Of a stretch of 64,000 bases of DNA, positions 10,925-20,172 are shown piece after piece. The position numbers and the translations under genes were made by a program. This DNA comes from Symsagittifera roscoffensis. Taxonomy: Eukaryota > Xenacoelomorpha > Acoela > Convolutidae. Position 1 is the first letter of the stretch, and each line of letters starts with the position of its first letter. The notes beneath the pieces were generated by a model that worked only from the letters and a program-made list of their open reading frames with translations, ran no database searches and was not told where the DNA came from. The stretch covers positions 16,002,027-16,066,026 of the forward strand of contig NC_087068.1 of assembly GCF_963678635.1 (NCBI RefSeq), written 5' to 3'.

Positions 10925-11884
10925 ATGGATTTTGAATTATATACCCAAATATCCCAATATCTCCACGCTACCCTGAAAGAACGACGGAAAATACCCCCCG
11001 GCCTTGCCCGAAACAAAAGAACCGCCTTCTGCCTTAGAGCGAAGAAGTATTCCCTCGTGGATGGATACCTACGCCGAGATGGGAAAATCGTTCTCCACAA
11101 GCTTAACGTCACCCCCGTGTTACGTAATTTACATAGGTCAACCTTAAGTCATCGGGGGAACTCTAACGATCTACACCAAGAAGCGCGATCGCAGTATTTC
11201 ATAGAGGGAGACCTCCGTGATGTCTGTCGAAATGTCTGTTTCGAGGGCATTAAATGTATTGAAGCCCGGATGATCCTATCTGACGAGGTTCCTATGCGAC
11301 ATTTATCGTCCAAGACTCGCGAACGAATATGCCGGACGATTATGACGCCGGTGAAGAAAGCAAAGGGAAATCGATCGCATAAACCTCGTGTCCCTGTCTT
11401 CGTTGCCGGGAAAGAACCTATCGCCACCCAAGACTGCGATAGTGCCAACGTCAACACGCACGAACCCATTACGATCGAAGGCGCTTGCACTCTTTCTTCT
11501 TGTTTATTGGATTGCCTACATTACCTTATTACCGGGAGAAAAGTACAGTCGTACCGCTTGCAACGGACCTTAGAGGATCAGCAATTGCGTGAACGAGGAC
11601 GTTTGGATTCGTTCTATTATCCTTTTCACGATCCCAATGCGACGTTACTATCACGTGGGGTCATTGATTCCGACATGCACCTGCTCGCCGAAATGCTCGG
11701 GGTACATATATACGAGTACCGGACCGACCTAAGTCCCCCGAAATGGAATTACGTCGCGGGGAATAAACACGGTCAAAACGGATCGGAAGCTATTTACCTC
11801 CAGTATTGGCAGCAACATGAGGGGCCCCACAAAGGGGAAGGGCATGTCGCAATTATTACCGGAATGCATCCAAAACCTACATAG
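10925..11884 (+). CDS. LTR ORF A (3' LTR copy): HHCC-like zinc finger + OTU-like domain
   Basis: The protein has 319 residues and is encoded opposite to gag-pol-env. Residues ~5–115 resemble the N-terminal zinc-binding part of Ty3-type integrases: a 'dG.L.RR' strand, H70 and H76 (NLHRSTLSHRG), then C105 and C111. The family CxxC is incomplete here (CFEGIKC), although the solo-LTR relative has CFECSEC. A basic linker follows at 140–160. Residues ~180–313 resemble OTU cysteine proteases: EGACTLSSCL places a candidate nucleophile at C188, DSDMHLLAEMLGVHIYEY matches the usual 'e...lA...g..I.v' helix-strand, and H307 in GHVAIITG is a candidate catalytic His. A role in deubiquitination or polyprotein cleavage is inferred, and the OTU assignment is by pattern only. 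Confidence 0.7.
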   Translation: MDFELYTQISQYLHATLKERRKIPPGLARNKRTAFCLRAKKYSLVDGYLRRDGKIVLHKLNVTPVLRNLHRSTLSHRGNSNDLHQEARSQYFIEGDLRDVCRNVCFEGIKCIEARMILSDEVPMRHLSSKTRERICRTIMTPVKKAKGNRSHKPRVPVFVAGKEPIATQDCDSANVNTHEPITIEGACTLSSCLLDCLHYLITGRKVQSYRLQRTLEDQQLRERGRLDSFYYPFHDPNATLLSRGVIDSDMHLLAEMLGVHIYEYRTDLSPPKWNYVAGNKHGQNGSEAIYLQYWQQHEGPHKGEGHVAIITGMHPKPT

Positions 11885-12118
11885 TTTTATTCAAAATCCC
11901 CTTTTACTTGAACTTTTCTTATTATTTCAAATATCTTCATCATTCTCATCTTGGTATTTAATTTCGACCATTTTGGGTCCCTATTATGCACATGCTTCGA
12001 TTCGTTCGTCTCCGACAAATATTTACTGCAAATATTTGCTGGATTATAGGACGTTCGTTATTTGGGCTGTGCGCATCATTCCTATTTCATATCTACTACA
12101 TTCAAGTTACTTTTAAAC

Positions 12119-12183
12119 GTGAGTAATTTTTGGTATAAACTTTCAATAATTTGTTTTGAATATTTTGTAACCTGTTCTTTTAG
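12119..12183 (+). other. Probable 65-bp intron in the LTR antisense transcript
   Basis: Donor GTGAGT at 12119 and acceptor tgttctttTAG ending at 12183 lie between ORF A and ORF B. Removal would leave a short leader before the ORF B ATG. The 5' LTR has the same sites at 24786–24850, and the solo LTR keeps a similar acceptor (cctgtattttag, ending 6276). It suggests that ORF B is expressed from a spliced plus-strand RNA. Confidence 0.5.
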
Positions 12184-12253
12184 CCAAACTTTTCATTTAA
12201 CTCATAAAAAGTCCCATTTTGTCCTATTTAGAGCCGAATTTCCCGTAAAACAC

Positions 12254-12628
12254 ATGGCCACCCAATCTCATTTCGTCTGGGCCCTTCAGTTTGAGGAGGG
12301 GGAGAACGCTACCCCCTTCTTTTGGGGCAGGAACCAGCCCACAGAACTCCCCTTGCGAATAAAGCTAATGAAAGTGGCCGCATACCTCGGCACACACCGC
12401 CACATCTCTGACATCACTATCGTCTACTTCAAGTATGGAGTAGAGTGCGAGATGACCGTACCGATGAATTCAACGGAGGCGTTGTGGCTCGCAAATCAAT
12501 TGAGAGATTATGGGGGAAAACTTCCGGCCGAGCAAAATGAACTGGCCAGGGACATTGGCGAAGTCCTGTCCCTGGTTTCGATTTCTCACTTCGGGCCAAA
12601 TACCGCTTTTTTTAAAACCCCTAATTGA
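12254..12628 (+). CDS. LTR ORF B (3' LTR copy), unknown
   Basis: I start it at the ATG beginning MATQSHFVWA, which follows the putative intron. The frame is open further upstream, but that part overlaps the intron. The product is 124 residues, soluble, with no Cys/His cluster or membrane segment. The central AAYLGTHRHI region and the Glu-rich C-terminal helix containing ARDIGEVLSLV are conserved in the solo-LTR copy. It sits 370 bases after ORF A on the same strand, and the two always occur together, so they probably work together. I do not recognise the family. Confidence 0.6.
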   Translation: MATQSHFVWALQFEEGENATPFFWGRNQPTELPLRIKLMKVAAYLGTHRHISDITIVYFKYGVECEMTVPMNSTEALWLANQLRDYGGKLPAEQNELARDIGEVLSLVSISHFGPNTAFFKTPN

Positions 12629-12737
12629 TACGTATATATCATCATGCCTGTAACTTATAACTAATAATCCGGATATCAATTCAAGTATCTATCTGCGTTT
12701 TCCGGCTATATGAGATCATAGAATTACATATTCTACA

Positions 12738-12751
12738 GTCTTCTCTCCTAT
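12738..12751 (-). promoter_or_regulatory. Polypurine tract of element 1
   Basis: On the minus strand the bases next to the 3' LTR read ataggagagaagac, a purine-rich run in the correct place for plus-strand DNA priming. Confidence 0.7.
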
Positions 12752-13278
12752 TATCTTATTCTCCCGAATAAGGGAGTTGTACCACCTAGTATGACTATCT
12801 TAGACCTTAGTGTAATCGCAAACCCTTTAGTCAACTTCCCCGAAATAGAAAAGATACAGGCTCCTAGAGTATAGCACTAATGAGTGGGGGGTCAAGCATC
12901 GCTTGACTCGGGGAACGACTAATATAAAAAATTTTACTCTTCAAAGTATAGCCCAACCTCCTTCAATCATAAGTTACTATAAATAGCTAGGAGGTGGAGT
13001 TACACAACCACGTGAGTAGCACCGAATACACAGGACCTGGATATAATAGTTTAATTAAAAAGTTTTCGCTCACGGCCGGTCGACTGGCTCCTCTCCCTCT
13101 CCCTCACACTCACCCTCGCCCGCCTCTCGTCCTCACAGGGTGGTATCTATTATCGCACTGGTCCCCACTCTTGGTCCACGCTTGGAGGTACCTCTCCACT
13201 TGCCCCTCATGTAGTTGATCCCTCTCCCCATCAGCGGAGTGCTGGTCGTATCATTCATGTCCGTTACTCTCGAGAGAT
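12752..13278. other. Non-coding gap between env and PPT of element 1
   Basis: I see no supported gene here. It is the 3' untranslated part of the element. Confidence 0.5.
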
Positions 13279-15516
13279 TCACGTCCTCGAACGAAGGGCC
13301 CTCGGGAACTCGCGGGGTAAGAATATTTGCCCACTCAACACGTCGCCACTCGATGGCCCTTGGGGGTAGCTGTTGGGTCTCGGAAGTCCCCTCTCGAACT
13401 GTGGGTCGTATCGGGGTGGGGGGACCCCTCGGGCTCGAGCTGGGGGTACACAACAGTAAGAATCCTCGAATTCTTCGCCCCGTCGGCGTCGCATATTCAC
13501 TCGTAACAGTCGTACCTTCCTCGAAAAGCATCGCCAATACACACACACTAATATCACAAACACCGTCACTAACAGCCACACCACCACTCCCAACTGTACG
13601 GGTCCGTTCCGCAGCATTTGCCAATGAAAGGGGGTATATCTGCGCAAAATTTCATCCGCGAAGGGTTTCGTTATCTCCGATATCGTTTCTTCATCCACCG
13701 ATCCTTCGGGTAACTTGACCAAGTTCAGCCGGAGTGCTTCGACCATCTCACTCCTTGCCTGCTCCTTTAGGATCTCCGGTATCATAACCCCCGGGAGATT
13801 CTTCTCAGCTTCCTCCAATGTAGCGAACAAACTCTGAATCAACGGATGTTGTCTAATCGTGATGGTCAACCCAGTCTCGTATTGGCAGGTTCGGGGATCC
13901 GGTACCAACACCAAGGCTCCATCTGGTGTTTCAATTCTTCCGTCGCAACTGTGTCGTAGGAGGCAGCTTCGGCAACCTGCTATAGGTTCGCCCCTGTCCT
14001 TCGCTCCTCTACTGTAATTGAACAAGGTATAATCGTCGTCCCGTGACATTACCAAGTAAGTCGAATCGTCGAGATACGTAGCCGTAGGAATCTCCGGTAA
14101 GACAATCACTTCCTGCGGGCACAGCTTCAACGCATTCGTGGGCAAGTCAAAGAACAGACTCGCCAGACAAGAGGACTCACTGCTCCGGGACATCGCAAAA
14201 GGCCGAAAGCAGAGCTTCAGTCGATTACTACCACTGCAGTGGGCTGAAATCACCTCGCCCGGTATTTCCGCAAAGTTATCCCGCCTCTCAGACACCAGTA
14301 GATGAGTATTCACAAATTTGTACTGAGTCGCCGTTGATCCTCCGTTTGCAGGTTGGGGAAGGGGAGTCGCCCGGTAAACATCGTGCAGGCCCATCGTGTG
14401 ATGTACGGGGATATTGATCAGAACGTTAATCCCCGTCCCAGTAATTACTGTCGACTGCACTAGCTCGAACCCGTAGTAAGTCATCAACTCCGTCCTAGGA
14501 ATGGCTTCTTGCGTCTTGTCCAGTTGAATTCTGTCCAAGATACTCGTCAGCACCTCCGGAGGGACGAGAGTTGCAGGGATGTATCCACGCGTCAACGAAC
14601 TAAGCGCGTCGTCCAGAATATACCCGTAATTATGCACTGCCATTTTGAACGCTATCAGTTCGGCCCTGATGGTGTCGAAAGTCGCTGAATGGTTCGCAAT
14701 CACAGTCGAGTATTTAAGCGCCTGACTGTAGAGGGAGTTCCATCTATACATTTTGCAGGCGCTTTTCTCCTTACGCTGGTCATCCGTCCCCCCTAGAACA
14801 TGTCGTAAAAGTCCCCGGAACAGTTCGAAGTTCTCATTCGAGTCATGGGATATCATTTTCAGCTGGGTCTGTGTCTTGTTGAGAGAGTGGCCCAGAAGAT
14901 GCAGTCTTTCCCCGGTCTCGAGTACGATCGTCCGGACAGCCCCGTCCAAGAACGAGGCCTCATTACCCAGTTCATCCAAGTTCGAGTCTCCGTCGCAAAG
15001 GCCAAAGAAAGAGAAGTAGTGACAGAACCCTTCCTTAAGTATCGGAGCTAACACTATGGCCGCCGCAACTCCTCCCAGCGCCGGCTTGATCCACCTCCTT
15101 TCTCTCGTAGAGCTCCCTTCGTGTTGGTCGACAAAGGTCGTTGCTCGGTTCCTCATCTCGTAGAGAACGGCCTCTATTTCACTGATTTCATACTCTACGC
15201 CTTTGAGGGCCAGGTACGTTAAGTTTACAAACGCTTCCGTCGTAAGGTTGTCCCCACAGATCTTGCCATCCCATTCTTTCCAACGGTCCGCCAACATATA
15301 TTGGTGTTCCTGGAAGGCTATATCGAGAAGGGTCCGGTTAATCGCAGGGACCACGGGGAATGGTACTGATACCCAAGACGTTTCCATCGCGCTCGCAATG
15401 ATGATGGGGGTTTCTGCCACGAACACTGCACCTGCCGTATGGTTGATCGTAATCGCAGAGGAGGGCCACACGCCGAGGATCAGGAGGATTGCCAGTCCGA
15501 CCAGCCATGAATTCAC
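13279..15516 (-). CDS. env: Element 1 Env, fusion glycoprotein
   Basis: The product has 745 residues. Residues 1–21 are a signal peptide (MNSWLVGLAILLILGVWPSS). A furin-type site RERR at 138–141 is followed by a Gly/Ala/Ile-rich segment (~142–160) that fits a fusion peptide. Several N-glycosylation sequons occur (NHT, NRT, NLT). A single transmembrane helix near residues 640–662 (GVVVWLLVTVFVILVCVYW) precedes a ~75-residue cytoplasmic tail rich in Arg and Pro. This layout matches errantivirus Env of the baculovirus F type. It shares landmarks with the Env of element 2, for example the 'LVPxExLxxIxD' stretch. It lies about 310 bases after pol on the same strand and is probably made from a spliced RNA. 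Confidence 0.9.
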   Translation of the reverse strand: MNSWLVGLAILLILGVWPSSAITINHTAGAVFVAETPIIIASAMETSWVSVPFPVVPAINRTLLDIAFQEHQYMLADRWKEWDGKICGDNLTTEAFVNLTYLALKGVEYEISEIEAVLYEMRNRATTFVDQHEGSSTRERRWIKPALGGVAAAIVLAPILKEGFCHYFSFFGLCDGDSNLDELGNEASFLDGAVRTIVLETGERLHLLGHSLNKTQTQLKMISHDSNENFELFRGLLRHVLGGTDDQRKEKSACKMYRWNSLYSQALKYSTVIANHSATFDTIRAELIAFKMAVHNYGYILDDALSSLTRGYIPATLVPPEVLTSILDRIQLDKTQEAIPRTELMTYYGFELVQSTVITGTGINVLINIPVHHTMGLHDVYRATPLPQPANGGSTATQYKFVNTHLLVSERRDNFAEIPGEVISAHCSGSNRLKLCFRPFAMSRSSESSCLASLFFDLPTNALKLCPQEVIVLPEIPTATYLDDSTYLVMSRDDDYTLFNYSRGAKDRGEPIAGCRSCLLRHSCDGRIETPDGALVLVPDPRTCQYETGLTITIRQHPLIQSLFATLEEAEKNLPGVMIPEILKEQARSEMVEALRLNLVKLPEGSVDEETISEITKPFADEILRRYTPFHWQMLRNGPVQLGVVVWLLVTVFVILVCVYWRCFSRKVRLLRVNMRRRRGEEFEDSYCCVPPARARGVPPPRYDPQFERGLPRPNSYPQGPSSGDVLSGQIFLPREFPRALRSRT

Positions 15517-15825
15517 ATATACATTACAATTTACAATCTAAACAACACTACCGTAAAGGACAAAACTAGGAAGTGTAAAGTCTTAAGGGTCCTATTCCTC
15601 CCCAAATCACGAACTCTATTGCATTTTGATACACCCTTTCATTTCCGTCTCTCATCGATTAGTATTGCTATCCATAATATCAATATTAGCTTTTTTTTTT
15701 TTCATCTTTTCAAATCCAAATTTTACACTACGAGCTTTGTCCCATCTTCTTTAACAACTATCTAAAGGGGGGGGGGGTTTAAAAGAATATAACTAAAAGT
15801 GGGATTAGTCAAGATAGGGTTGGAG
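15517..15825. other. pol–env spacer of element 1
   Basis: This is non-coding, with T-rich and G-rich runs (near 15692 and 15767). An env splice acceptor is expected here on the minus strand, but I could not choose one. Confidence 0.4.
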
Positions 15826-18800
15826 TTATCTCAGCTCAAATTCGTCAATCCCAAAGCGGACAGGGGGTCTTCGTCTCCGTGCTGCTCGCTCGGGAGTCCC
15901 CGCATTGTGCTCGGCATTGGTCTCCCTCGTCTCTTCGGGTTCGGGAGGGTCAGCGCCCACCGGGTCACACGCTGGCACAGGTTCCTCTTCTCTCCTAGCT
16001 TCCAGTTCCACGGCATCGTATGTCTCCACCGCCTCAGTTTCAGCAGGGGGTTCCCTTTTCTCAGGAACAGGATCGAGCCGGGCTTCGTCATCCATTCGAC
16101 CTCGTGGGGGTAACTGGAGAGTGGGCAACCTCACTGGTCTTGAATCACTAGGCTCTCCGATAGCCATTTCCACTTCGTCGTCCGTAATTCCAGGGTCGTC
16201 AAAGAATCCCACAGATCGAGACGGCGTCGGTCGTTTGCTCGGGGTTTCTTCGTCGGCTGGCAAGATCTCCTCGACGTATGGTTTCAGCAAATTAAAGTGC
16301 AGATATCGGACCTTCGTAAGGTTGGACATCTTAGCAACTTTGTAATTCACCTCCGAAATTTTCGCTAAAATCACGTAAGGTCCCTCCCAAGGCAAAAAGA
16401 ACTTCTTCGACTTGATTTTCTCCTTTGCCCAAACCCAAACCTTATCTCCAGTCGCGTAGGGGTCCCCGTGCACTCTCTTCCGATACTGGTCTTTCTGGCG
16501 GAGCTGGTTCGTTCCCAGTAACTCCCGGGCGCTGCTGTGGGCGTCCCGAAATTGTTCGTCGAGCCATTCAACAAAACCATCCTGAGTCGGGATCTCGTCA
16601 TGTGGTTTCGGGTAGAACAAGTCAATCGGGTATTGACATTCCTGCCCGTGTACCAAATTGAAGGGCGTCGCACCAGTCGTCCTGTGTATCGTCGTATTAT
16701 ACACAAAATTCAAATAGGGCAGCACTGTATCCCACGTCTTTGGATCGTCCGCACAATACTTCGAGATAATATCCGCGATTACTCGATTGTGCCGTTCCAC
16801 CTGTCCGTTTCCTTGTGGGTGATAGGGGGAAGTTCTCGACTTATCAATTCCCAGCAACCGGCACATCTCAAGGATCAGGTTGCTCCCGAAGTTCTTCCCT
16901 TGATCTGTGTGCAGAACATTCGGGGCTCCAAATTTCAGCACCCAGTTCTCCACTATCTCCCTGGCCACCTCCGCTGAGTCCGTAGATACGAGGGGAACCG
17001 CTACCGCGAATTTCGTAAATAAATCCGTCATCACCAATATGTGCTTCGCTCGGGATTTGGCTGCCGTCGTCACGGGTCCTAGAATGTCAGCCGCCACCGT
17101 GCTGAATCTAATTCCTACTTTGAAAGGAACGAGTCCCGCAACCCTCTTCTTCCCTCCTGTGCTTCTGGCGGCGCAAGTGAGACACCATTGAATTTTCTTC
17201 TCCACATCGGTCCTCATGGTTGGCCACCAAAACCGCTGACGAATTCGGGAGAGGGTTTTCTCGACCGCAAAATGTCCTCCACTAATCTGGGATGAGTGCA
17301 GTTGCACAAGAATTTCCTTTCTCCCTGACGCTGGGACCACAGTCTGCAATATCGGGTGCAAATCGTCTTTCGGGAACCACTTTTTATAGAGTATCCCGTC
17401 CCTGATACTCAGTTCATTCCATCTCGACCAGTACGCTAAGGCTTCCGGTCCGTACTGTATCGCCTGTTCCTTCGGAATAAGGTTCGTTCCTAGCGAAGGC
17501 ATGTCGCACTTGTCACCCTCCAGTTCCACCCAGTAGAACACCTGTGAGATGGCGTCGTCTTCCTTTTGCAATCTCGAAATTTCTGAAGGAGTTCGTTCCC
17601 AAGTCATGGCCTCTTCATTGGTGTCTGTCCCTTCCTCGTTTAGGGTTGCCACTGTCTCCACCTCCGGAGCTTTAACTCTTCGCAATGCTTCTTCGAGGGA
17701 TACGAGCTCGGGGCACGGGCCGAAAGCTTCTTCTCGTTCGCCTGGTAGCCAGTCCGGTCCCTGCTCCAGCATTCGGGACAAACCGTCAGCGTTTCCATGT
17801 TTATTTCCAGCCCGGTGAACGACTTGAAATTCGAATTCTTGCAGTTGTTGTTGCATCCTGAACGTCATTCCGTCGGGGTCTTTCTGTTTGAACAGCCACT
17901 GGAGGCTCGAGTGGTCCGTGCGGAGAACGAACTTCACTCCCCAGATATAAGACTTGAACCACTTCACTGCCTGGACTACCGCCAACGCTTCTCGTTTTGT
18001 CGTAGAATAATTCGTCTCGGTCTTCGAGAGAACTCGGCTCGCGAACACAAGAGGTCTCTCGTCGCCGTCAATGACGTTGGACAACACCGCTCCCAAGCTC
18101 GTGTTGCTCGCGTCTGTGTTCACAATAAAACTCCCCGTATAGTCTGGAAATTCTAAGACCGGGGCCGTGATGAGCTCCCGTCGTAATCGCTCGAAGGCCG
18201 CCTGACACTGGTCGGTCCACACAAAAGGCACTTTCTTCTTAGTCAATGATGACAACGGGCTTGCTATCCCCGCAAAGTCCTTTACAAATCGCCGATAATA
18301 ATTGCAAAATCCTAAGAAGGATCTCACACCCTTCACTGTAGTCGGTACCGGCCAGTTGGAAACCACCTCCACCTTCTTGGGGTCCACTTGAATTCCCTCA
18401 CTCCCGATGATGTGGCTCAAGTAGATGACTTCCTTTTGGACCAATCTGCACTTCTTTGGTTTCAGTTTCAAGTTCGCTGCTCTCAATAACTGAAACGTAA
18501 ACTTCAGGTGCAGGAAGTGGGCGTCCTCCGTCCGGCTGTAAACCAATACGTCGTCCAGGAAGACTAGCGCCCACTTCCATAGGTGTTCCCTGAACAGCTC
18601 GTTCATCAACCGCTGAAAGGTCGCAGGAGCATTGGATAGTCCGAACGGCATCATGACATACTCGTAAAACCCCCCATCGGGAGTCACGAAAGCTGTCTTG
18701 TGTCGATCCTCTTCCGCTACTGGCACCTGCCAATAGCCACTTGCCAGATCCAAGGAGGAGAAATACTTCTGACCATTAAGTGCATCAAAGGTCTGGTGTA

Positions 18801-20172
18801 TCTTCGGGATCGGGAAGGCGTCTTTGACGGTCACATCGTTCAGCTTCCGGTAATCCACACAAAATCGCCAACTGCCGTCCTTCTTCGTCTGCAGGACGAT
18901 TGGGGCACTGTAGGGACTTTTAGAGGGTTGAATCACACCCCTCTTCAGCATGCTCTGGACCTCTTCTCGAATGATAGGCAACTTGGCAGGGGAAGTTCGG
19001 TGTGGAGGAATCTTGATCGGACTCGTGTCGCCCGTATCAATCGTGTGGGTTACTAGGTTAGTCTGCCCCAGTTCCGCATCTGTCAGGGCGAACACGTCTC
19101 TAAACTCTATGACTAACTTCTTCAATCGTGTCCTTTCCGTTTCTGACACCTCCGGGGCTGATAGTTCGAGGATCTTTTCGACATCCTCATCCAAATGTCG
19201 TTGGGCTTGATCTTGAAATTCTGTCGGACCACTTTCCATGATGATCTGAACTTCGTGATCATCGTGGGCCGGAGCTCCATCTTCCACTGTATCACCCGGT
19301 CCGTAGGGAGGTTCCCATCCCACCTCAGGAGTGGTCGAATCCGTTGCTGAGGGGTTGAGTGGCGAAACTGCAACCGGAGCTTCACTGGTCACGGTGACTG
19401 GGCCTGTGAAATGCTTCGTCACCTTCAGAGTCTCATAGTGCAGAGGGACTATGGACCCCTCCTGCGTTCCGGTCCATAGGTTGTCGCATTGGAAGTCCAG
19501 TGAACATTCATGCTCTTTCAATGATCGAAGGCCGACGATCATGTCCGCTTTCAACTCGGGCACGACTAGGGCTTCTATCTCGTCATCGATAGAGCCCAGC
19601 TTCAGATTCGTCGTTACCCATCCTTCTACTCCCACCTGACGTCCATCAGCCGATTCCAAGGTCCCTTTGTATGACTTTAGGGTAGGGGCGTTCGCAAGAC
19701 TTCGGTAGACTTCACTCCGAATAAGGTTGATCGTAGCCCCTGTATCCACTAGGACTCTCACTGGCTTGCCTCCCAGCTGTGCCTCTGCAATCAACCCAAA
19801 GGGTGCTTCTGGGACTTGGCATACACTCACAAACTCTAATGACATCTCCGTCTGGCACTGGATGCTCGAAGTCTGTTTCGCTTCTTCGGGCTCGGTAGAA
19901 GTCGTTACGTGGAATAACGACTGAACTTGTTCTATTCCATTCGGTCCGTCGGTTCGCTTCGTGATCTGAGGGGTACTCTGGGGTTTGGGATTGGATTGGG
20001 GGGTGAGGAGGGTAAAAGGGGGAGAATTGATGACTTGTTGCTTCGTAAATTCGGCCGGGACGAAACCTCCCTGGTGCATATTTACAGTCCCGGCCCCTGG
20101 TAGTTTAAATGATCCGACTTTTTCTGGGGGCATTCCTTCGCAAAATGTCCGGGTTGGCCGCAAGAGAAACAA
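15826..20172 (-). CDS. pol: Element 1 Pol: protease, RT, RNase H, integrase
   Basis: The frame has 1448 codons, and translation enters from gag by −1 frameshift near codon 22, so the first Met is not the true start. The aspartic protease motif LVDTGAT is at ~141–147. RT spans ~385–560, with LDLASGYWQV and the catalytic FLDD at 538–541. RNase H follows (NTDAS...; DHSSLQW). Integrase has an HHCC-like start (GGHFAVEKTL ... CLTCAA), then the D,D,E core (AADILGP, HTDQGK, GQVERH) and a C-terminal GPY/F-type module (WEGPYVIL). A long acidic, Pro-rich tail ends the protein. The gene is uninterrupted. The YxDD variant F-L-D-D is normal for Ty3/gypsy. Confidence 0.95.
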   Translation of the reverse strand: MFLLRPTRTFCEGMPPEKVGSFKLPGAGTVNMHQGGFVPAEFTKQQVINSPPFTLLTPQSNPKPQSTPQITKRTDGPNGIEQVQSLFHVTTSTEPEEAKQTSSIQCQTEMSLEFVSVCQVPEAPFGLIAEAQLGGKPVRVLVDTGATINLIRSEVYRSLANAPTLKSYKGTLESADGRQVGVEGWVTTNLKLGSIDDEIEALVVPELKADMIVGLRSLKEHECSLDFQCDNLWTGTQEGSIVPLHYETLKVTKHFTGPVTVTSEAPVAVSPLNPSATDSTTPEVGWEPPYGPGDTVEDGAPAHDDHEVQIIMESGPTEFQDQAQRHLDEDVEKILELSAPEVSETERTRLKKLVIEFRDVFALTDAELGQTNLVTHTIDTGDTSPIKIPPHRTSPAKLPIIREEVQSMLKRGVIQPSKSPYSAPIVLQTKKDGSWRFCVDYRKLNDVTVKDAFPIPKIHQTFDALNGQKYFSSLDLASGYWQVPVAEEDRHKTAFVTPDGGFYEYVMMPFGLSNAPATFQRLMNELFREHLWKWALVFLDDVLVYSRTEDAHFLHLKFTFQLLRAANLKLKPKKCRLVQKEVIYLSHIIGSEGIQVDPKKVEVVSNWPVPTTVKGVRSFLGFCNYYRRFVKDFAGIASPLSSLTKKKVPFVWTDQCQAAFERLRRELITAPVLEFPDYTGSFIVNTDASNTSLGAVLSNVIDGDERPLVFASRVLSKTETNYSTTKREALAVVQAVKWFKSYIWGVKFVLRTDHSSLQWLFKQKDPDGMTFRMQQQLQEFEFQVVHRAGNKHGNADGLSRMLEQGPDWLPGEREEAFGPCPELVSLEEALRRVKAPEVETVATLNEEGTDTNEEAMTWERTPSEISRLQKEDDAISQVFYWVELEGDKCDMPSLGTNLIPKEQAIQYGPEALAYWSRWNELSIRDGILYKKWFPKDDLHPILQTVVPASGRKEILVQLHSSQISGGHFAVEKTLSRIRQRFWWPTMRTDVEKKIQWCLTCAARSTGGKKRVAGLVPFKVGIRFSTVAADILGPVTTAAKSRAKHILVMTDLFTKFAVAVPLVSTDSAEVAREIVENWVLKFGAPNVLHTDQGKNFGSNLILEMCRLLGIDKSRTSPYHPQGNGQVERHNRVIADIISKYCADDPKTWDTVLPYLNFVYNTTIHRTTGATPFNLVHGQECQYPIDLFYPKPHDEIPTQDGFVEWLDEQFRDAHSSARELLGTNQLRQKDQYRKRVHGDPYATGDKVWVWAKEKIKSKKFFLPWEGPYVILAKISEVNYKVAKMSNLTKVRYLHFNLLKPYVEEILPADEETPSKRPTPSRSVGFFDDPGITDDEVEMAIGEPSDSRPVRLPTLQLPPRGRMDDEARLDPVPEKREPPAETEAVETYDAVELEARREEEPVPACDPVGADPPEPEETRETNAEHNAGTPERAARRRRPPVRFGIDEFELR
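20053..20109 (-). promoter_or_regulatory. −1 ribosomal frameshift signal, gag–pol of element 1
   Basis: In the gag frame the minus strand reads CAT TTA AAC, so the heptamer U UUA AAC occupies 20109–20103. After a 7-base spacer, ggccgggac (20095–20087) pairs perfectly with gtcccggcc (20061–20053), a 9-bp GC-rich stem with a 25-base loop. The gag stop (TAA) lies in the loop. Slipping back one base enters the pol frame exactly. Whether the stem is part of a pseudoknot is not resolved. Confidence 0.88.

Larger units (their letters stand above)
8611..12737 (-). repeat. 3' LTR of element 1 (4127 bp)
   Basis: It starts TGTAAACGTG and ends TTCTACA on the plus strand, the TG...CA form of an LTR. The 2.3 kb before ORF A (8611–10924) has no supported gene. 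It includes a GGGTC-rich patch at about 9990–10200 and a run of 18 G near 10726. ORF A and ORF B (plus strand) occupy 10925–12628. Confidence 0.95.
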
